From the NCBI GenBank assembly GCA_019420525.1, contig JAHZHA010000017.1:23413-49195 (forward strand): 25,783 nt of DNA, given 5' to 3'. Source of the DNA: Bacillota bacterium (GTDB lineage: Bacteria; Bacillota; Clostridia; Peptostreptococcales; Anaerovoracaceae). The notes below the pieces were generated by a model. That model had not been told where the DNA came from. It worked only from the letters and a program-made list of their open reading frames with translations, and did not search any database. The position numbers and the translations under genes were made by a program. Positions 14,529 to 21,340 of this stretch are shown piece by piece (position 1 is the stretch's first letter; each line of letters starts with the position of its first letter).

Positions 14529-15332
14529 ATGAAAAACATGAAAAAGGTATTATCCGTAATGCTGGTGTTGGTAATGGCACTCGCTACGCTGGCCGGATGC
14601 GGCGGTTCCGATAATTCTGACGGATCTGCGGCTTCTGCTGACAAAACATCCGGAGACAAGTACATCATCGCTACAGATACTACGTTTGCTCCGTTCGAAT
14701 TTACAAACGAACAGAATGAATTCGTAGGTATCGACCTCGATATTCTCGCTGCGATTGCAGAAGATCAGGGCTTCGAATACGAACTCCAGCCTCTGGGCTT
14801 TGATGCGGCTGTCGCTGCTCTCGAATCCGGACAGGCTGACGGCGTTATCGCTGGCATGAGCATCACGCCGGACCGTCAGAAGAAGTATGACTTCTCAGAG
14901 GCTTATTACGATTCTACCGTATGCGCGGCTGTCAAGGCAGACAATCCGGCTACGACTTTAGATGATATCAAGGGATCTGATGTGGCAGTAAAGAACGGAA
15001 CACAGAGTGCCGCATGGGCAGAGTCCATTAAGGACGAGTACCAGCTGAGTCTCACATATTACGATGACTCCGCGATCATGTACCAGGCGGTAAATTCCGG
15101 AAATGCGGTTGCATGCTTCGAGGATTATCCGGTAATGAGCTATGGCGTAAGTCAGAATAACGGTCTGAAGCTTCTCGTCGAAGAAAAAGATGAATTTGCC
15201 ACTCCATACGGATTTGCCGTATTGAAGGGCGAAAATGCAGAACTTCTCGAAATGTTCAATGCAGGTCTCAAGAATATCAAGGAAAACGGCAAATACGACG
15301 AAATCGTAGCAAAATATATCGGAGAAAAATAA
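14529..15332 (+). CDS. Amino-acid ABC transporter substrate-binding lipoprotein
   Basis: A 267-residue precursor. I choose ATG 14529 because AAAGGAG lies just upstream; a GTG at 14505 is in frame but lacks a site. The signal peptide ends in the lipobox LAGC with Cys24 as lipidation site, followed by a Gly/Ser/Asp-rich tether. The mature domain is a family 3 solute-binding protein: IIATDTTFAPFEFTNEQNEF, then GIDLDILAAIAEDQG, and GVIAGMSITPDRQKKYDFSE, whose Asp/Arg pair normally grips the amino-acid backbone. It resembles GlnH-type receptors for glutamine and other polar amino acids, but the ligand cannot be read from sequence. It is the first gene of a three-gene operon and sits on the outer face of the membrane. 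Confidence 0.93.
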   Translation: MKNMKKVLSVMLVLVMALATLAGCGGSDNSDGSAASADKTSGDKYIIATDTTFAPFEFTNEQNEFVGIDLDILAAIAEDQGFEYELQPLGFDAAVAALESGQADGVIAGMSITPDRQKKYDFSEAYYDSTVCAAVKADNPATTLDDIKGSDVAVKNGTQSAAWAESIKDEYQLSLTYYDDSAIMYQAVNSGNAVACFEDYPVMSYGVSQNNGLKLLVEEKDEFATPYGFAVLKGENAELLEMFNAGLKNIKENGKYDEIVAKYIGEK

Positions 15333-15363
15333 AAAATAAGCTTATAGTTAGGGGAAATCTAAT

Positions 15364-16032
15364 ATGGATTTAATCAGAGTATTCAGCGAAGCATCTCCAA
15401 CCCTGATGAAAGGGCTGGCAACGACACTTCAGGTGACGTGTCTGTCTCTGGTGCTCGCTCTGGTAATAGGTGTTTTCGCATGCCTGTTCGGCATATCGAA
15501 AATGAAACCGCTGCAGTGGATTGCGAAAATTTATATCTGGCTTATCCGGGGAACACCGATGCTGGTTCAAGCATTTTACATCTTCTTCGCTTTGCCGGTT
15601 CTGCTGAAAATGATACTGGGAACCGATGTCAGAATAGATGTATTTACGGCCAGCCTCATTACTCTGACATTAAACGCAGGCGCTTATATGTCGGAGATCT
15701 TCCGGGGCGCCATCGAATCCGTCAACAAGGGACAGATGGAAGCCGCCCGCAGTCTCGGGCTGTCATACAGTAAAGCCATGGTTAAAATTATACTGCCGCA
15801 GGCGGTGCGCATCTGTCTGCCGTCTCTGGTTAACCAGTGCATCATCACGCTGAAAGATTCGACGATTCTTTATGCCATCGGCCTTCAGGAAATCATGTAC
15901 TACGGAAAGATTTATGTGGGAAGAACGTACGAGACGCTGGCTACCTATACGCTGATCGCTATTCTCTTCCTGATAATCATTTCGATTCTCACTATCATAT
16001 CGAGATATATTGAAAGGAGGATCAAGTACTGA
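15364..16032 (+). CDS. Amino-acid ABC transporter permease
   Basis: A 222-residue inner-membrane permease of the HisM/GlnP type. Hydrophobic segments include LQVTCLSLVLALVIGVFACL, LVQAFYIFFALPVLL, FTASLITLTLNAGAYM and LIAILFLIIISILTIIS, consistent with five transmembrane helices. The cytoplasmic coupling loop that docks on the ATPase is the EAA motif: EAARSLGLSYSKAMVKIILP near 123-142. Only one permease gene is present, so a homodimer is expected. It lies 31 bases after the lipoprotein gene, with AGGGGAA upstream of its ATG, and its TGA overlaps the ATPase start by one base (TGATG). Confidence 0.94.
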   Translation: MDLIRVFSEASPTLMKGLATTLQVTCLSLVLALVIGVFACLFGISKMKPLQWIAKIYIWLIRGTPMLVQAFYIFFALPVLLKMILGTDVRIDVFTASLITLTLNAGAYMSEIFRGAIESVNKGQMEAARSLGLSYSKAMVKIILPQAVRICLPSLVNQCIITLKDSTILYAIGLQEIMYYGKIYVGRTYETLATYTLIAILFLIIISILTIISRYIERRIKY

Positions 16033-16775
16033 TGAAACAGAGTTCAGAACCGAAAATTATCGTAAAAGGACTTGTAAAGAGCTTTGGCAACCTGGAAGTG
16101 CTGAAAGGCATCGACGCCGAGATAGACAAAGGAGAAGTGATTTGTGTCATCGGTCCTTCGGGTTCCGGTAAGTCCACTTTCCTCAGATGTCTCAATCTGC
16201 TGGAAGAGCCTACGGACGGCGAGATCATCGTGGACGGACTGAGCATCACCGATAAAAAGGCGGATATCAATAAGATCAGACGCCATATCGGCATGGTGTT
16301 CCAGCAGTTCAATCTCTTTCCGCACCGGTCCGTTCTCCAGAATATCATGCTGGCTCCCGTCTCGCTGAAGCTTAAGACGAAAGCGGAAGCGGAACAGAAG
16401 GCGAGAGAACTGCTGGAGAGAGTCGGACTCAGCGACAAAGCCGATTACCGTCCTGCAGATCTTTCCGGAGGTCAGCAGCAGCGTGTGGCCATCGCCCGGG
16501 CGCTGGCAATGGAGCCCGATATCATGCTCTTCGACGAGCCGACGTCGGCGCTCGACCCGGAAATGGTCGGTGAAGTTCTTTCCGTCATGAAAGAACTGGC
16601 AGCAGAGGGTATGACGATGGTGATTGTCACACACGAAATGGGCTTTGCGAGAGATGTTTCCGACAGAGTATTTTTCATCGATGAAGGTATCATCATGGAA
16701 GAAGGCACTCCTGCTGAAGTCTTCGGGTCTCCGAGAAATCAGAGAACCCGGGAATTCCTCAATAAAGTATTATAA
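16032..16775 (+). CDS. Amino-acid ABC transporter ATP-binding protein (GlnQ type)
   Basis: A 247-residue ATPase that powers the transporter from the cytoplasm. All motifs are intact: Walker A GPSGSGKST at 41-49, Q-loop Gln91 in VFQQFNLFPH, signature LSGGQQQRVAIARAL at 144-158, Walker B IMLFDEPTSALDP with Glu169, and switch His201 in VTHEMGFARD. The length and the FNLFPH wording are typical of the polar amino-acid uptake subfamily. Its start shares a base with the permease stop, preceded by AAAGGAGG, so translation is coupled. A strong terminator follows within 15 bases, closing the operon. Confidence 0.96.
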   Translation: MKQSSEPKIIVKGLVKSFGNLEVLKGIDAEIDKGEVICVIGPSGSGKSTFLRCLNLLEEPTDGEIIVDGLSITDKKADINKIRRHIGMVFQQFNLFPHRSVLQNIMLAPVSLKLKTKAEAEQKARELLERVGLSDKADYRPADLSGGQQQRVAIARALAMEPDIMLFDEPTSALDPEMVGEVLSVMKELAAEGMTMVIVTHEMGFARDVSDRVFFIDEGIIMEEGTPAEVFGSPRNQRTREFLNKVL

Positions 16776-16787
16776 AATCGACGACCT

Positions 16788-16822
16788 GCGGCACAGCTGA
16801 AACCGGCTGTGCCGCTTTTTTT
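16788..16822 (+). terminator. Rho-independent terminator of the ABC transporter operon
   Basis: A perfect 10-bp stem (GCGGCACAGC 16788-16797 with GCTGTGCCGC 16806-16815), 8-base loop and seven Ts (16816-16822). Confidence 0.93.
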
Positions 16823-16838
16823 ATCAGAAAGAGCTCGG

Positions 16839-16867
16839 TTGTCTTTTGCACTTCATAGTGCTATAAT
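16839..16867 (+). promoter_or_regulatory. Promoter of the Lrp-aminotransferase operon
   Basis: TTGTCT (16839-16844), a 17-base spacer and TATAAT (16862-16867), about 50 bases before the start at 16920. Confidence 0.75.
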
Positions 16868-16919
16868 GGAAAAAATTATCCGAAAGATCGAAGCGGTTTT
16901 TATGAAAACGGAGGAAGAT

Positions 16920-17405
16920 ATGAAGAGAGAAATTCTGAAGCTTTTAGAAGCGGATGCAGATACAACGACAGCGGCCATCGCGGAAAAGACGGGACTGACA
17001 GAAGAAGCGGTCAGAAACGAAATCGATGAGATGACGGAAGCCGGAATTATCTGCGGCAGCAGCGCCGTCATCAACTGGGACAAAGTAGACAAGACGACAG
17101 TTACTGCACTCATCGAAGTAAAAGTGACACCGCAGCGCGGCGACGGTTTCGATAAAATCGCACAGAGAATTTACCGCAACGATGAGGTGCGGGCGGTATT
17201 TCTCATGTCCGGCGGGTACGATCTGTGTGTCATGGTGGAAGGCAAAGATATCCGGGAGGTTTCCATGTTTGTCTCCGACAAGCTCGCCCGGATCAACGAT
17301 GTGATATCTACGGCCACACATTTTGTCCTGAAAACTTATAAAGACCACGGAATTATCATGGATGAGCAGAAGAGCTGGGATGAGAGGAAGTCGATTTGGA
17401 TATGA
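16920..17405 (+). CDS. Lrp/AsnC-family transcriptional regulator
   Basis: A 161-residue regulator. The start ATG at 16920 is chosen because GGAGGAAG sits directly upstream; the frame extends to 16809 but the earlier part overlaps the promoter and includes the -10 box, so it cannot be translated from that transcript. Residues 1-55 form the helix-turn-helix (REILKLLEADADTTTAAIAE, LTEEAVRNEIDEMTEAGII). Residues about 70-150 form the AsnC ligand-binding/oligomerisation domain with the glycine turn FLMSGGYDLCVMVEG. Such proteins sense amino acids as octamers or similar assemblies. It overlaps the aminotransferase gene by 4 bases (ATGA), so it probably controls that gene and perhaps the adjacent transporter. 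Autoregulation is typical. Confidence 0.92.
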   Translation: MKREILKLLEADADTTTAAIAEKTGLTEEAVRNEIDEMTEAGIICGSSAVINWDKVDKTTVTALIEVKVTPQRGDGFDKIAQRIYRNDEVRAVFLMSGGYDLCVMVEGKDIREVSMFVSDKLARINDVISTATHFVLKTYKDHGIIMDEQKSWDERKSIWI

Positions 17406-18586
17406 GCAACGGATCCGGAAAGAGGAGTTATATAGCAGATAATATCAAAGTGATGCCCACGTCGGGAATACGAAAATTTTTTGATGTGGCAAACATGATG
17501 GAAGATGTCGTTTCGCTGGGAGTCGGGGAACCTGATTTTCACACACCATGGCATGCCAGCGAAGCAGGTGTTCTCTCCATCGAACGCGGACAGACGGCAT
17601 ATACGTCGAATCAGGGAATGCCGGAACTGAGAGACGCAATCTCAGACTATCTGGATGAGAAATTTCACACGAAATACAGCCGCCAGGAGATTCTCGTAAC
17701 GGTGGGAGCCAGCGAAGGCATCGATCTGGCTCTGAGAGCGCTTCTGAACCCCGGAGAAGAAGTCCTGGTGCCAGAACCTTCCTATGTATCATACAGACCG
17801 TGTGTCGTCATGGCAGGCGGCGTGCCGGTACCGGTAAATACGAAGGCAGAAAATGAATTCCGGGTGACTCCGGAGGAGCTGGAAGAGCTGATCACGCCGA
17901 AGACGAAGGCGCTCATCCTGCCGTATCCCAATAATCCCACAGGATCTGTCATGCGAAGAGAACATCTCGAAGCCATCGCTCCTGTGATCATCAAACACGA
18001 TCTGATCGTGATCAGTGATGAAATTTACGCGGAACTTACTTACGGCGATGAGCCGCATGTTTCTATCGCATCCCTTCCGGGAATGTGGGAACGAACGATT
18101 CTTTTGAACGGATTTTCGAAAGCATTCGCGATGACCGGCTGGCGTCTGGGCTATGCGGCCGCGCCGCCCGAGTTCATGAATGAAATGGTGAAAATCCATC
18201 AGTACGTGATCATGTGCGCACCTACAGTGAGTCAGTACGCAGGGCTGGAAGCGCTGACAAATTACAGAAGAGAAGACGAGCTGGCCATCATGCGTGATGC
18301 TTATGATGAGCGGCGCAGAGTCATGGTGGATGGCTTCAGGGCCATGGGACTGGACTGTTTTGAACCTCAGGGAGCATTTTACGTTTTTCCGTCGATTCAG
18401 ACCACAGGTCTCTCCAGCGAGGAATTCTGCGAAAGACTTCTCTACGAAAATCATACGGCAGTCGTGCCCGGTACTGCATTCGGCGATTCCGGAGAAGGAT
18501 TCATCCGTTGTTCCTATGCATATTCGATAAAAAGCATTCAGATTGCGCTGGAACGGATTGAGGAATTTTTAAAGACTTTAAAATAA
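17402..18586 (+). CDS. Class I PLP-dependent aminotransferase (AspB/AlaT type)
   Basis: A protein of about 394 residues. ATG 17402 overlaps the regulator stop; an in-frame TTG at 17396 is better spaced from GAGAGGAAG and remains possible. Fold-type I features are complete: GVGEPDFHTP at 41-50, TVGASEGIDLAL near 100-111, YPNNPTG at 175-181 with the PLP-contacting Asn, SDEIYAELTY with Asp206, the PLP lysine Lys240 in LNGFSKAFAMTGWRLGY, and the substrate carboxylate Arg in GFIRCSYAYS. It transfers amino groups between an amino acid and a 2-oxo acid, probably 2-oxoglutarate; the exact substrate is not readable. The tie to an Lrp regulator and the preceding amino-acid transporter supports a role in amino-acid use. 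Confidence 0.93.
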   Translation: MSNGSGKRSYIADNIKVMPTSGIRKFFDVANMMEDVVSLGVGEPDFHTPWHASEAGVLSIERGQTAYTSNQGMPELRDAISDYLDEKFHTKYSRQEILVTVGASEGIDLALRALLNPGEEVLVPEPSYVSYRPCVVMAGGVPVPVNTKAENEFRVTPEELEELITPKTKALILPYPNNPTGSVMRREHLEAIAPVIIKHDLIVISDEIYAELTYGDEPHVSIASLPGMWERTILLNGFSKAFAMTGWRLGYAAAPPEFMNEMVKIHQYVIMCAPTVSQYAGLEALTNYRREDELAIMRDAYDERRRVMVDGFRAMGLDCFEPQGAFYVFPSIQTTGLSSEEFCERLLYENHTAVVPGTAFGDSGEGFIRCSYAYSIKSIQIALERIEEFLKTLK

Positions 18587-18611
18587 TCCTGAAATTTTTT
18601 GTTCCAAAAGC

Positions 18612-18641
18612 TTTACAAACTGTATTTTCAAGTGCTAATAT
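18612..18641 (+). promoter_or_regulatory. Promoter of panD
   Basis: TTTACA (18612-18617), an 18-base spacer and TAATAT (18636-18641). The leader of about 95 bases has a lone TTGACA (18682-18687) without a matching -10 and a tiny hairpin TTGCC/GGCAA (18691-18705). Confidence 0.6.
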
Positions 18642-18741
18642 AACTGAGCGGAAGCTGTAAAGGCGAAAGCCGTGCACGTTATTGACAAGATTGCCGCAAG
18701 GGCAAATTGTACAGAGCATAATACAGGAAAGAGGAGACATC

Positions 18742-19134
18742 ATGGAAGTTACAATGCTGAAAGGTAAGATTCACCGCGTCAGAGTAAAACAGGCAGCGCT
18801 GGATTATGTAGGAAGTATCACCATAGATGAAGATCTGATGGATGCAGCAGGCATCTTTGAATATGAAAAAGTACAGATCGTAGATATCGACAACGGAAAT
18901 CGTTTTGAAACTTACACCATCGCCGGAGAACGGGGCAGCGGTATGATCTGTCTTAACGGTGCGGCGGCACGCTGTGTCAGCGTGAACGATCTCATCATCA
19001 TCATGGCTTATGCGAATATGACGCCGGAAGAGGCGAAAGAACATCAGCCGAAGGTCGTTCTGGTGGACGGAGAAAATAAAATTACAAAAGTGACATCTTA
19101 TGAGAAACACGGTCTTCTCACCGAGATGCTCTGA
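18742..19134 (+). CDS. panD: Aspartate 1-decarboxylase proenzyme
   Basis: A 130-residue proenzyme that self-cleaves to give a pyruvoyl cofactor and decarboxylates L-aspartate to beta-alanine for pantothenate and CoA. The start ATG at 18742 follows GAGGAG; with it the cleavage site falls exactly at Gly24-Ser25 (ALDYVGSITID), the classical position. Other family marks are the DLMDAAGI stretch, NGNRFETY with the conserved Arg-Phe-x-Thr-Tyr, and LNGAAAR with the oxyanion region near 73-79. The length is typical. It is a single-gene unit; panB and panC are not in the window, so the rest of the pathway must be elsewhere or pantoate acquired. Confidence 0.97.
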   Translation: MEVTMLKGKIHRVRVKQAALDYVGSITIDEDLMDAAGIFEYEKVQIVDIDNGNRFETYTIAGERGSGMICLNGAAARCVSVNDLIIIMAYANMTPEEAKEHQPKVVLVDGENKITKVTSYEKHGLLTEML

Positions 19135-19149
19135 TAATAAAGATGGATG

Positions 19150-19183
19150 AAAAGCCGCCGGGATGATTTTTCGGCGGCTTTTT
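19150..19183 (+). terminator. Rho-independent terminator of panD
   Basis: AAAAGCCGCCG (19150-19160) pairs with CGGCGGCTTTT (19172-19182) around an 11-base loop. It ends in a short T run and starts 16 bases after the stop codon. Confidence 0.88.
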
Positions 19184-19275
19184 CGATGTTTTAGGTCAGG
19201 GAAAATGACGGAACTGTTGGATATAAGCAAAAAGACCGCGAAAATATCGTTAATTATTTAATTTGCCGGGATAAA

Positions 19276-19304
19276 TAGACGGATACTTTTTTCTGTGATA
19301 AAAT
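19276..19304 (+). promoter_or_regulatory. Probable promoter of the GAPDH gene
   Basis: TAGACG (19276-19281), a 17-base spacer and an extended -10, TGATAAAAT (TAAAAT at 19299-19304). The surrounding region is AT-rich. Leader length would be about 105 bases. Confidence 0.5.
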
Positions 19305-19416
19305 TAACTTGTATTTTTCAAAAATTATTTATGTCTGTTTTCCGCCGTCCTGCACCGGGCTGCAGAAAGAGGACGTAAACTGAAATTATTCAATGACAAA
19401 AAATAAGGAGAAAGAA

Positions 19417-20442
19417 ATGTCTATTAGAATTGGTATCAATGGTTACGGACGGATCAGCAGAATTATCGCGAGAATCGCCGCTGCGGAACCGGATAAGTTT
19501 GAGATCGCAGCGATCAATTACAGAGACGTGGATCTCGACTATATGGTATACATGCTGAAGTACGATACCGTTTTCGGCCGCTTTGACGGAACTCTCGACA
19601 AGTACGAAGAAGGCGATGAGTCAGGTCTCGTAATCAATGGCAGAAAAGTTCCTGTTATTTCCGGTATGGAACCGATTCCTTGGGGTAAATACGGTGCAGA
19701 TTACATCATCGAAGGTACCGGACGCTATACGACAGCGGAAAAAGCGCAGGCTCATATCGACGGCGGTGCGAAGAAAGTTATCATCACAGCACCGGCGAAG
19801 GATAAGACGACGCCTACATTTGTCATGGGCGTAAACAACGAAAAATACACTTCGGATATGGATATCGTTTCAAATGCTTCCTGTACGACGAACTGTCTCG
19901 CTCCTGTTGCAAAAGTGCTTCAGGAAAAATTCGGAATCCGTCAGGGTCTCATGTCCACGATCCATGCTGCAACGGCAAAGCAGAAAGTCGTCGATATGCG
20001 TTCCATGAGCGACTGGAGAAGAGGACGTTCTGCATTCGGCAATATCATCCCTACGACGACAGGAGCGGCAAAGGCTGTGGCTCTCGTCATCCCTGAACTC
20101 CAGGGAAAGCTGACGGGTATCGCATACAGAGTCCCTACGGCTGACGTTTCTCTGGTGGATCTCAACGTCGAACTGGAAAAACCGACTACTTATGAAGAAG
20201 TATGTGCTGCAATGAAAGAAGCAGCGGAAGGCCCGCTCAAGGGTATTCTGGGCTATACAGAAGATGAGGTCGTCTCCACGGACTTTGTGGGTGAACCTTG
20301 CACATCCGTATTCGATGCCAAGGGCGGTACGATGATCGGTGATAATTTCGTAAAGATTATCGCATGGTACGATAATGAATACGGTTATTCCAAGAAGATT
20401 CTGGAACTCGTTGAGTACATGTATTCGGTAGACAATAAATAG
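19417..20442 (+). CDS. gap: Glyceraldehyde-3-phosphate dehydrogenase, E. coli GapA type
   Basis: A 341-residue glycolytic enzyme converting glyceraldehyde 3-phosphate to 1,3-bisphosphoglycerate. ATG 19417 is chosen for the AAGGAGA just upstream; an ATG 24 bases earlier would add a non-conserved tail. The catalytic motif SNASCTTNC (152-160, Cys156) and His183 in STIHAATAKQK are intact, and the wording from DYMVYMLKYDTVFGRFDGT onward follows the E. coli GapA/eukaryotic-type group rather than the common Bacillus form. Two nucleotide-site positions are odd: GYGRISR (Ser14 in place of Gly) and INYRD (Tyr35 where an Asp normally grips the adenosine ribose of NAD). It is monocistronic, with no pgk or tpi beside it. 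Codon bias suggests high expression. Confidence 0.95.
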   Translation: MSIRIGINGYGRISRIIARIAAAEPDKFEIAAINYRDVDLDYMVYMLKYDTVFGRFDGTLDKYEEGDESGLVINGRKVPVISGMEPIPWGKYGADYIIEGTGRYTTAEKAQAHIDGGAKKVIITAPAKDKTTPTFVMGVNNEKYTSDMDIVSNASCTTNCLAPVAKVLQEKFGIRQGLMSTIHAATAKQKVVDMRSMSDWRRGRSAFGNIIPTTTGAAKAVALVIPELQGKLTGIAYRVPTADVSLVDLNVELEKPTTYEEVCAAMKEAAEGPLKGILGYTEDEVVSTDFVGEPCTSVFDAKGGTMIGDNFVKIIAWYDNEYGYSKKILELVEYMYSVDNK

Positions 20443-20524
20443 ACAAATAAATAACGATCTATCTGCGGAACGGAGAAGCCGGTGTTTGCCGGAAGATATT
20501 TTCCATTGAGCAGTGGATAGGCAG

Positions 20525-20562
20525 AATGAGGATGTTCCAGCTACAGCAGGGGCATCCTCATT
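20525..20562 (+). terminator. Possible terminator downstream of GAPDH
   Basis: AATGAGGATG (20525-20534) pairs perfectly with CATCCTCATT (20553-20562) around an 18-base loop, about 80 bases after the stop. The T tract is weak (TTTCTAC). The 363-base gap 20443-20805 otherwise holds only the next promoter and its leader. Confidence 0.5.
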
Positions 20563-20659
20563 TCTACAGAATAAGAAAGATGAGAAGATGGGACTTGTCC
20601 ATTATCTCCGCAGCCAGTTCCGTTTTTCGAAAAAACAGGGAAAAAGATAAAATATTGTT

Positions 20660-20689
20660 TTGACTCCGGAGAACGGGATAAGATAAAAT
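20660..20689 (+). promoter_or_regulatory. Promoter of the desulfoferrodoxin gene
   Basis: TTGACT (20660-20665), an 18-base spacer and TAAAAT (20684-20689). The leader is about 110 bases and GC-richer than the promoter, with short inverted repeats but no known regulatory fold. I see no clear PerR-type palindrome. Confidence 0.75.
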
Positions 20690-20805
20690 ATATTCTGGAA
20701 ATGAAATATAAAGGAGACGTGCAGCGGACCGGACACCGGGGAGATCCTGCCATAAGGGGAGGACTCCGGGAATGCATCTCTCCGATAAAAGGAGGAAATC
20801 AGAAA

Positions 20806-21186
20806 ATGACACAGAGATTTTTTAAATGTTCACACTGCGGTAATATCATCGCTTTTGTGGAAGATAAGGGTGTTCCTGTTATGTGCTGCGGACAGAAGAT
20901 GGAAGAACTTATTCCGGGAACGACAGATGCAGCTCAGGAAAAGCACGTGCCGGTAATTACCGTGGAAGGAAATAAGGTGACGGTAGAAGTCGGTTCTGTA
21001 GAGCATCCTATGCTTGAAGAACACTATATCCAGTGGATTTCCATCGAGACGAAGGAAGGCAATCAGCGCAAGATTTTAAAGCCGGGTGAAGCGCCTAAGG
21101 CTGTCTTTGCCATGACAGAAGGCGACGAGCTCATCGCTGCTTACGAATACTGCAATCTTCACGGACTCTGGAAAGCAGAAGCGTAA
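20806..21186 (+). CDS. dfx: Desulfoferrodoxin (class I superoxide reductase)
   Basis: A 126-residue iron protein that reduces superoxide to peroxide without making oxygen, a defence typical of anaerobes. ATG 20806 is chosen for AAAGGAGG 10 bases upstream; the frame continues to 20701 without homology. The N-terminal desulforedoxin domain has Cys8, Cys11, Cys27 and Cys28 (CSHC and CC) for the Fe(Cys)4 centre. The catalytic centre ligands are His47 (EKHVPV), His67 (VEHPM), His73 (EEHYIQW), Cys116 and His119 (EYCNLHGLW). With both centres intact this is the two-iron class. It forms a single-gene unit, convergent with the methionine synthase operon. Electron donor (usually rubredoxin) is not in the window. 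Confidence 0.96.
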   Translation: MTQRFFKCSHCGNIIAFVEDKGVPVMCCGQKMEELIPGTTDAAQEKHVPVITVEGNKVTVEVGSVEHPMLEEHYIQWISIETKEGNQRKILKPGEAPKAVFAMTEGDELIAAYEYCNLHGLWKAEA

Positions 21187-21251
21187 GGAACGGGCGACAG
21201 CGCAAAAGAAAACAGGAGCAGAAGTTCGTACGGAAACGATGCTCAAAATAT

Positions 21252-21292
21252 AAAAGGACGTGGGAAAAGTGCTGCTTTTCTCACGTCCTTTT
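21252..21292. terminator. Strong bidirectional terminator between dfx and metH
   Basis: An 18-bp stem with a single G-U pair (21252-21269 with 21275-21292) and a 5-base loop. T-rich tails follow on both strands (GCTTTTA on plus, TATATTTTGA on minus). Confidence 0.92.
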
Positions 21293-21340
21293 GCTTTTAT
21301 CCGTCAGACATTCCGCTGATGATCAAGTCTCTGCCGTTGC

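Noticed and set aside
18642..18741. Possible riboswitch in the panD leader
   Set aside because: The short GGCGAAAGCC and TTGCC/GGCAA pieces do not build any known aptamer core.
20701..20805. N-terminal extension of desulfoferrodoxin from ATG 20701
   Set aside because: The family starts directly with the desulforedoxin cysteines, and AAAGGAGG precedes ATG 20806.
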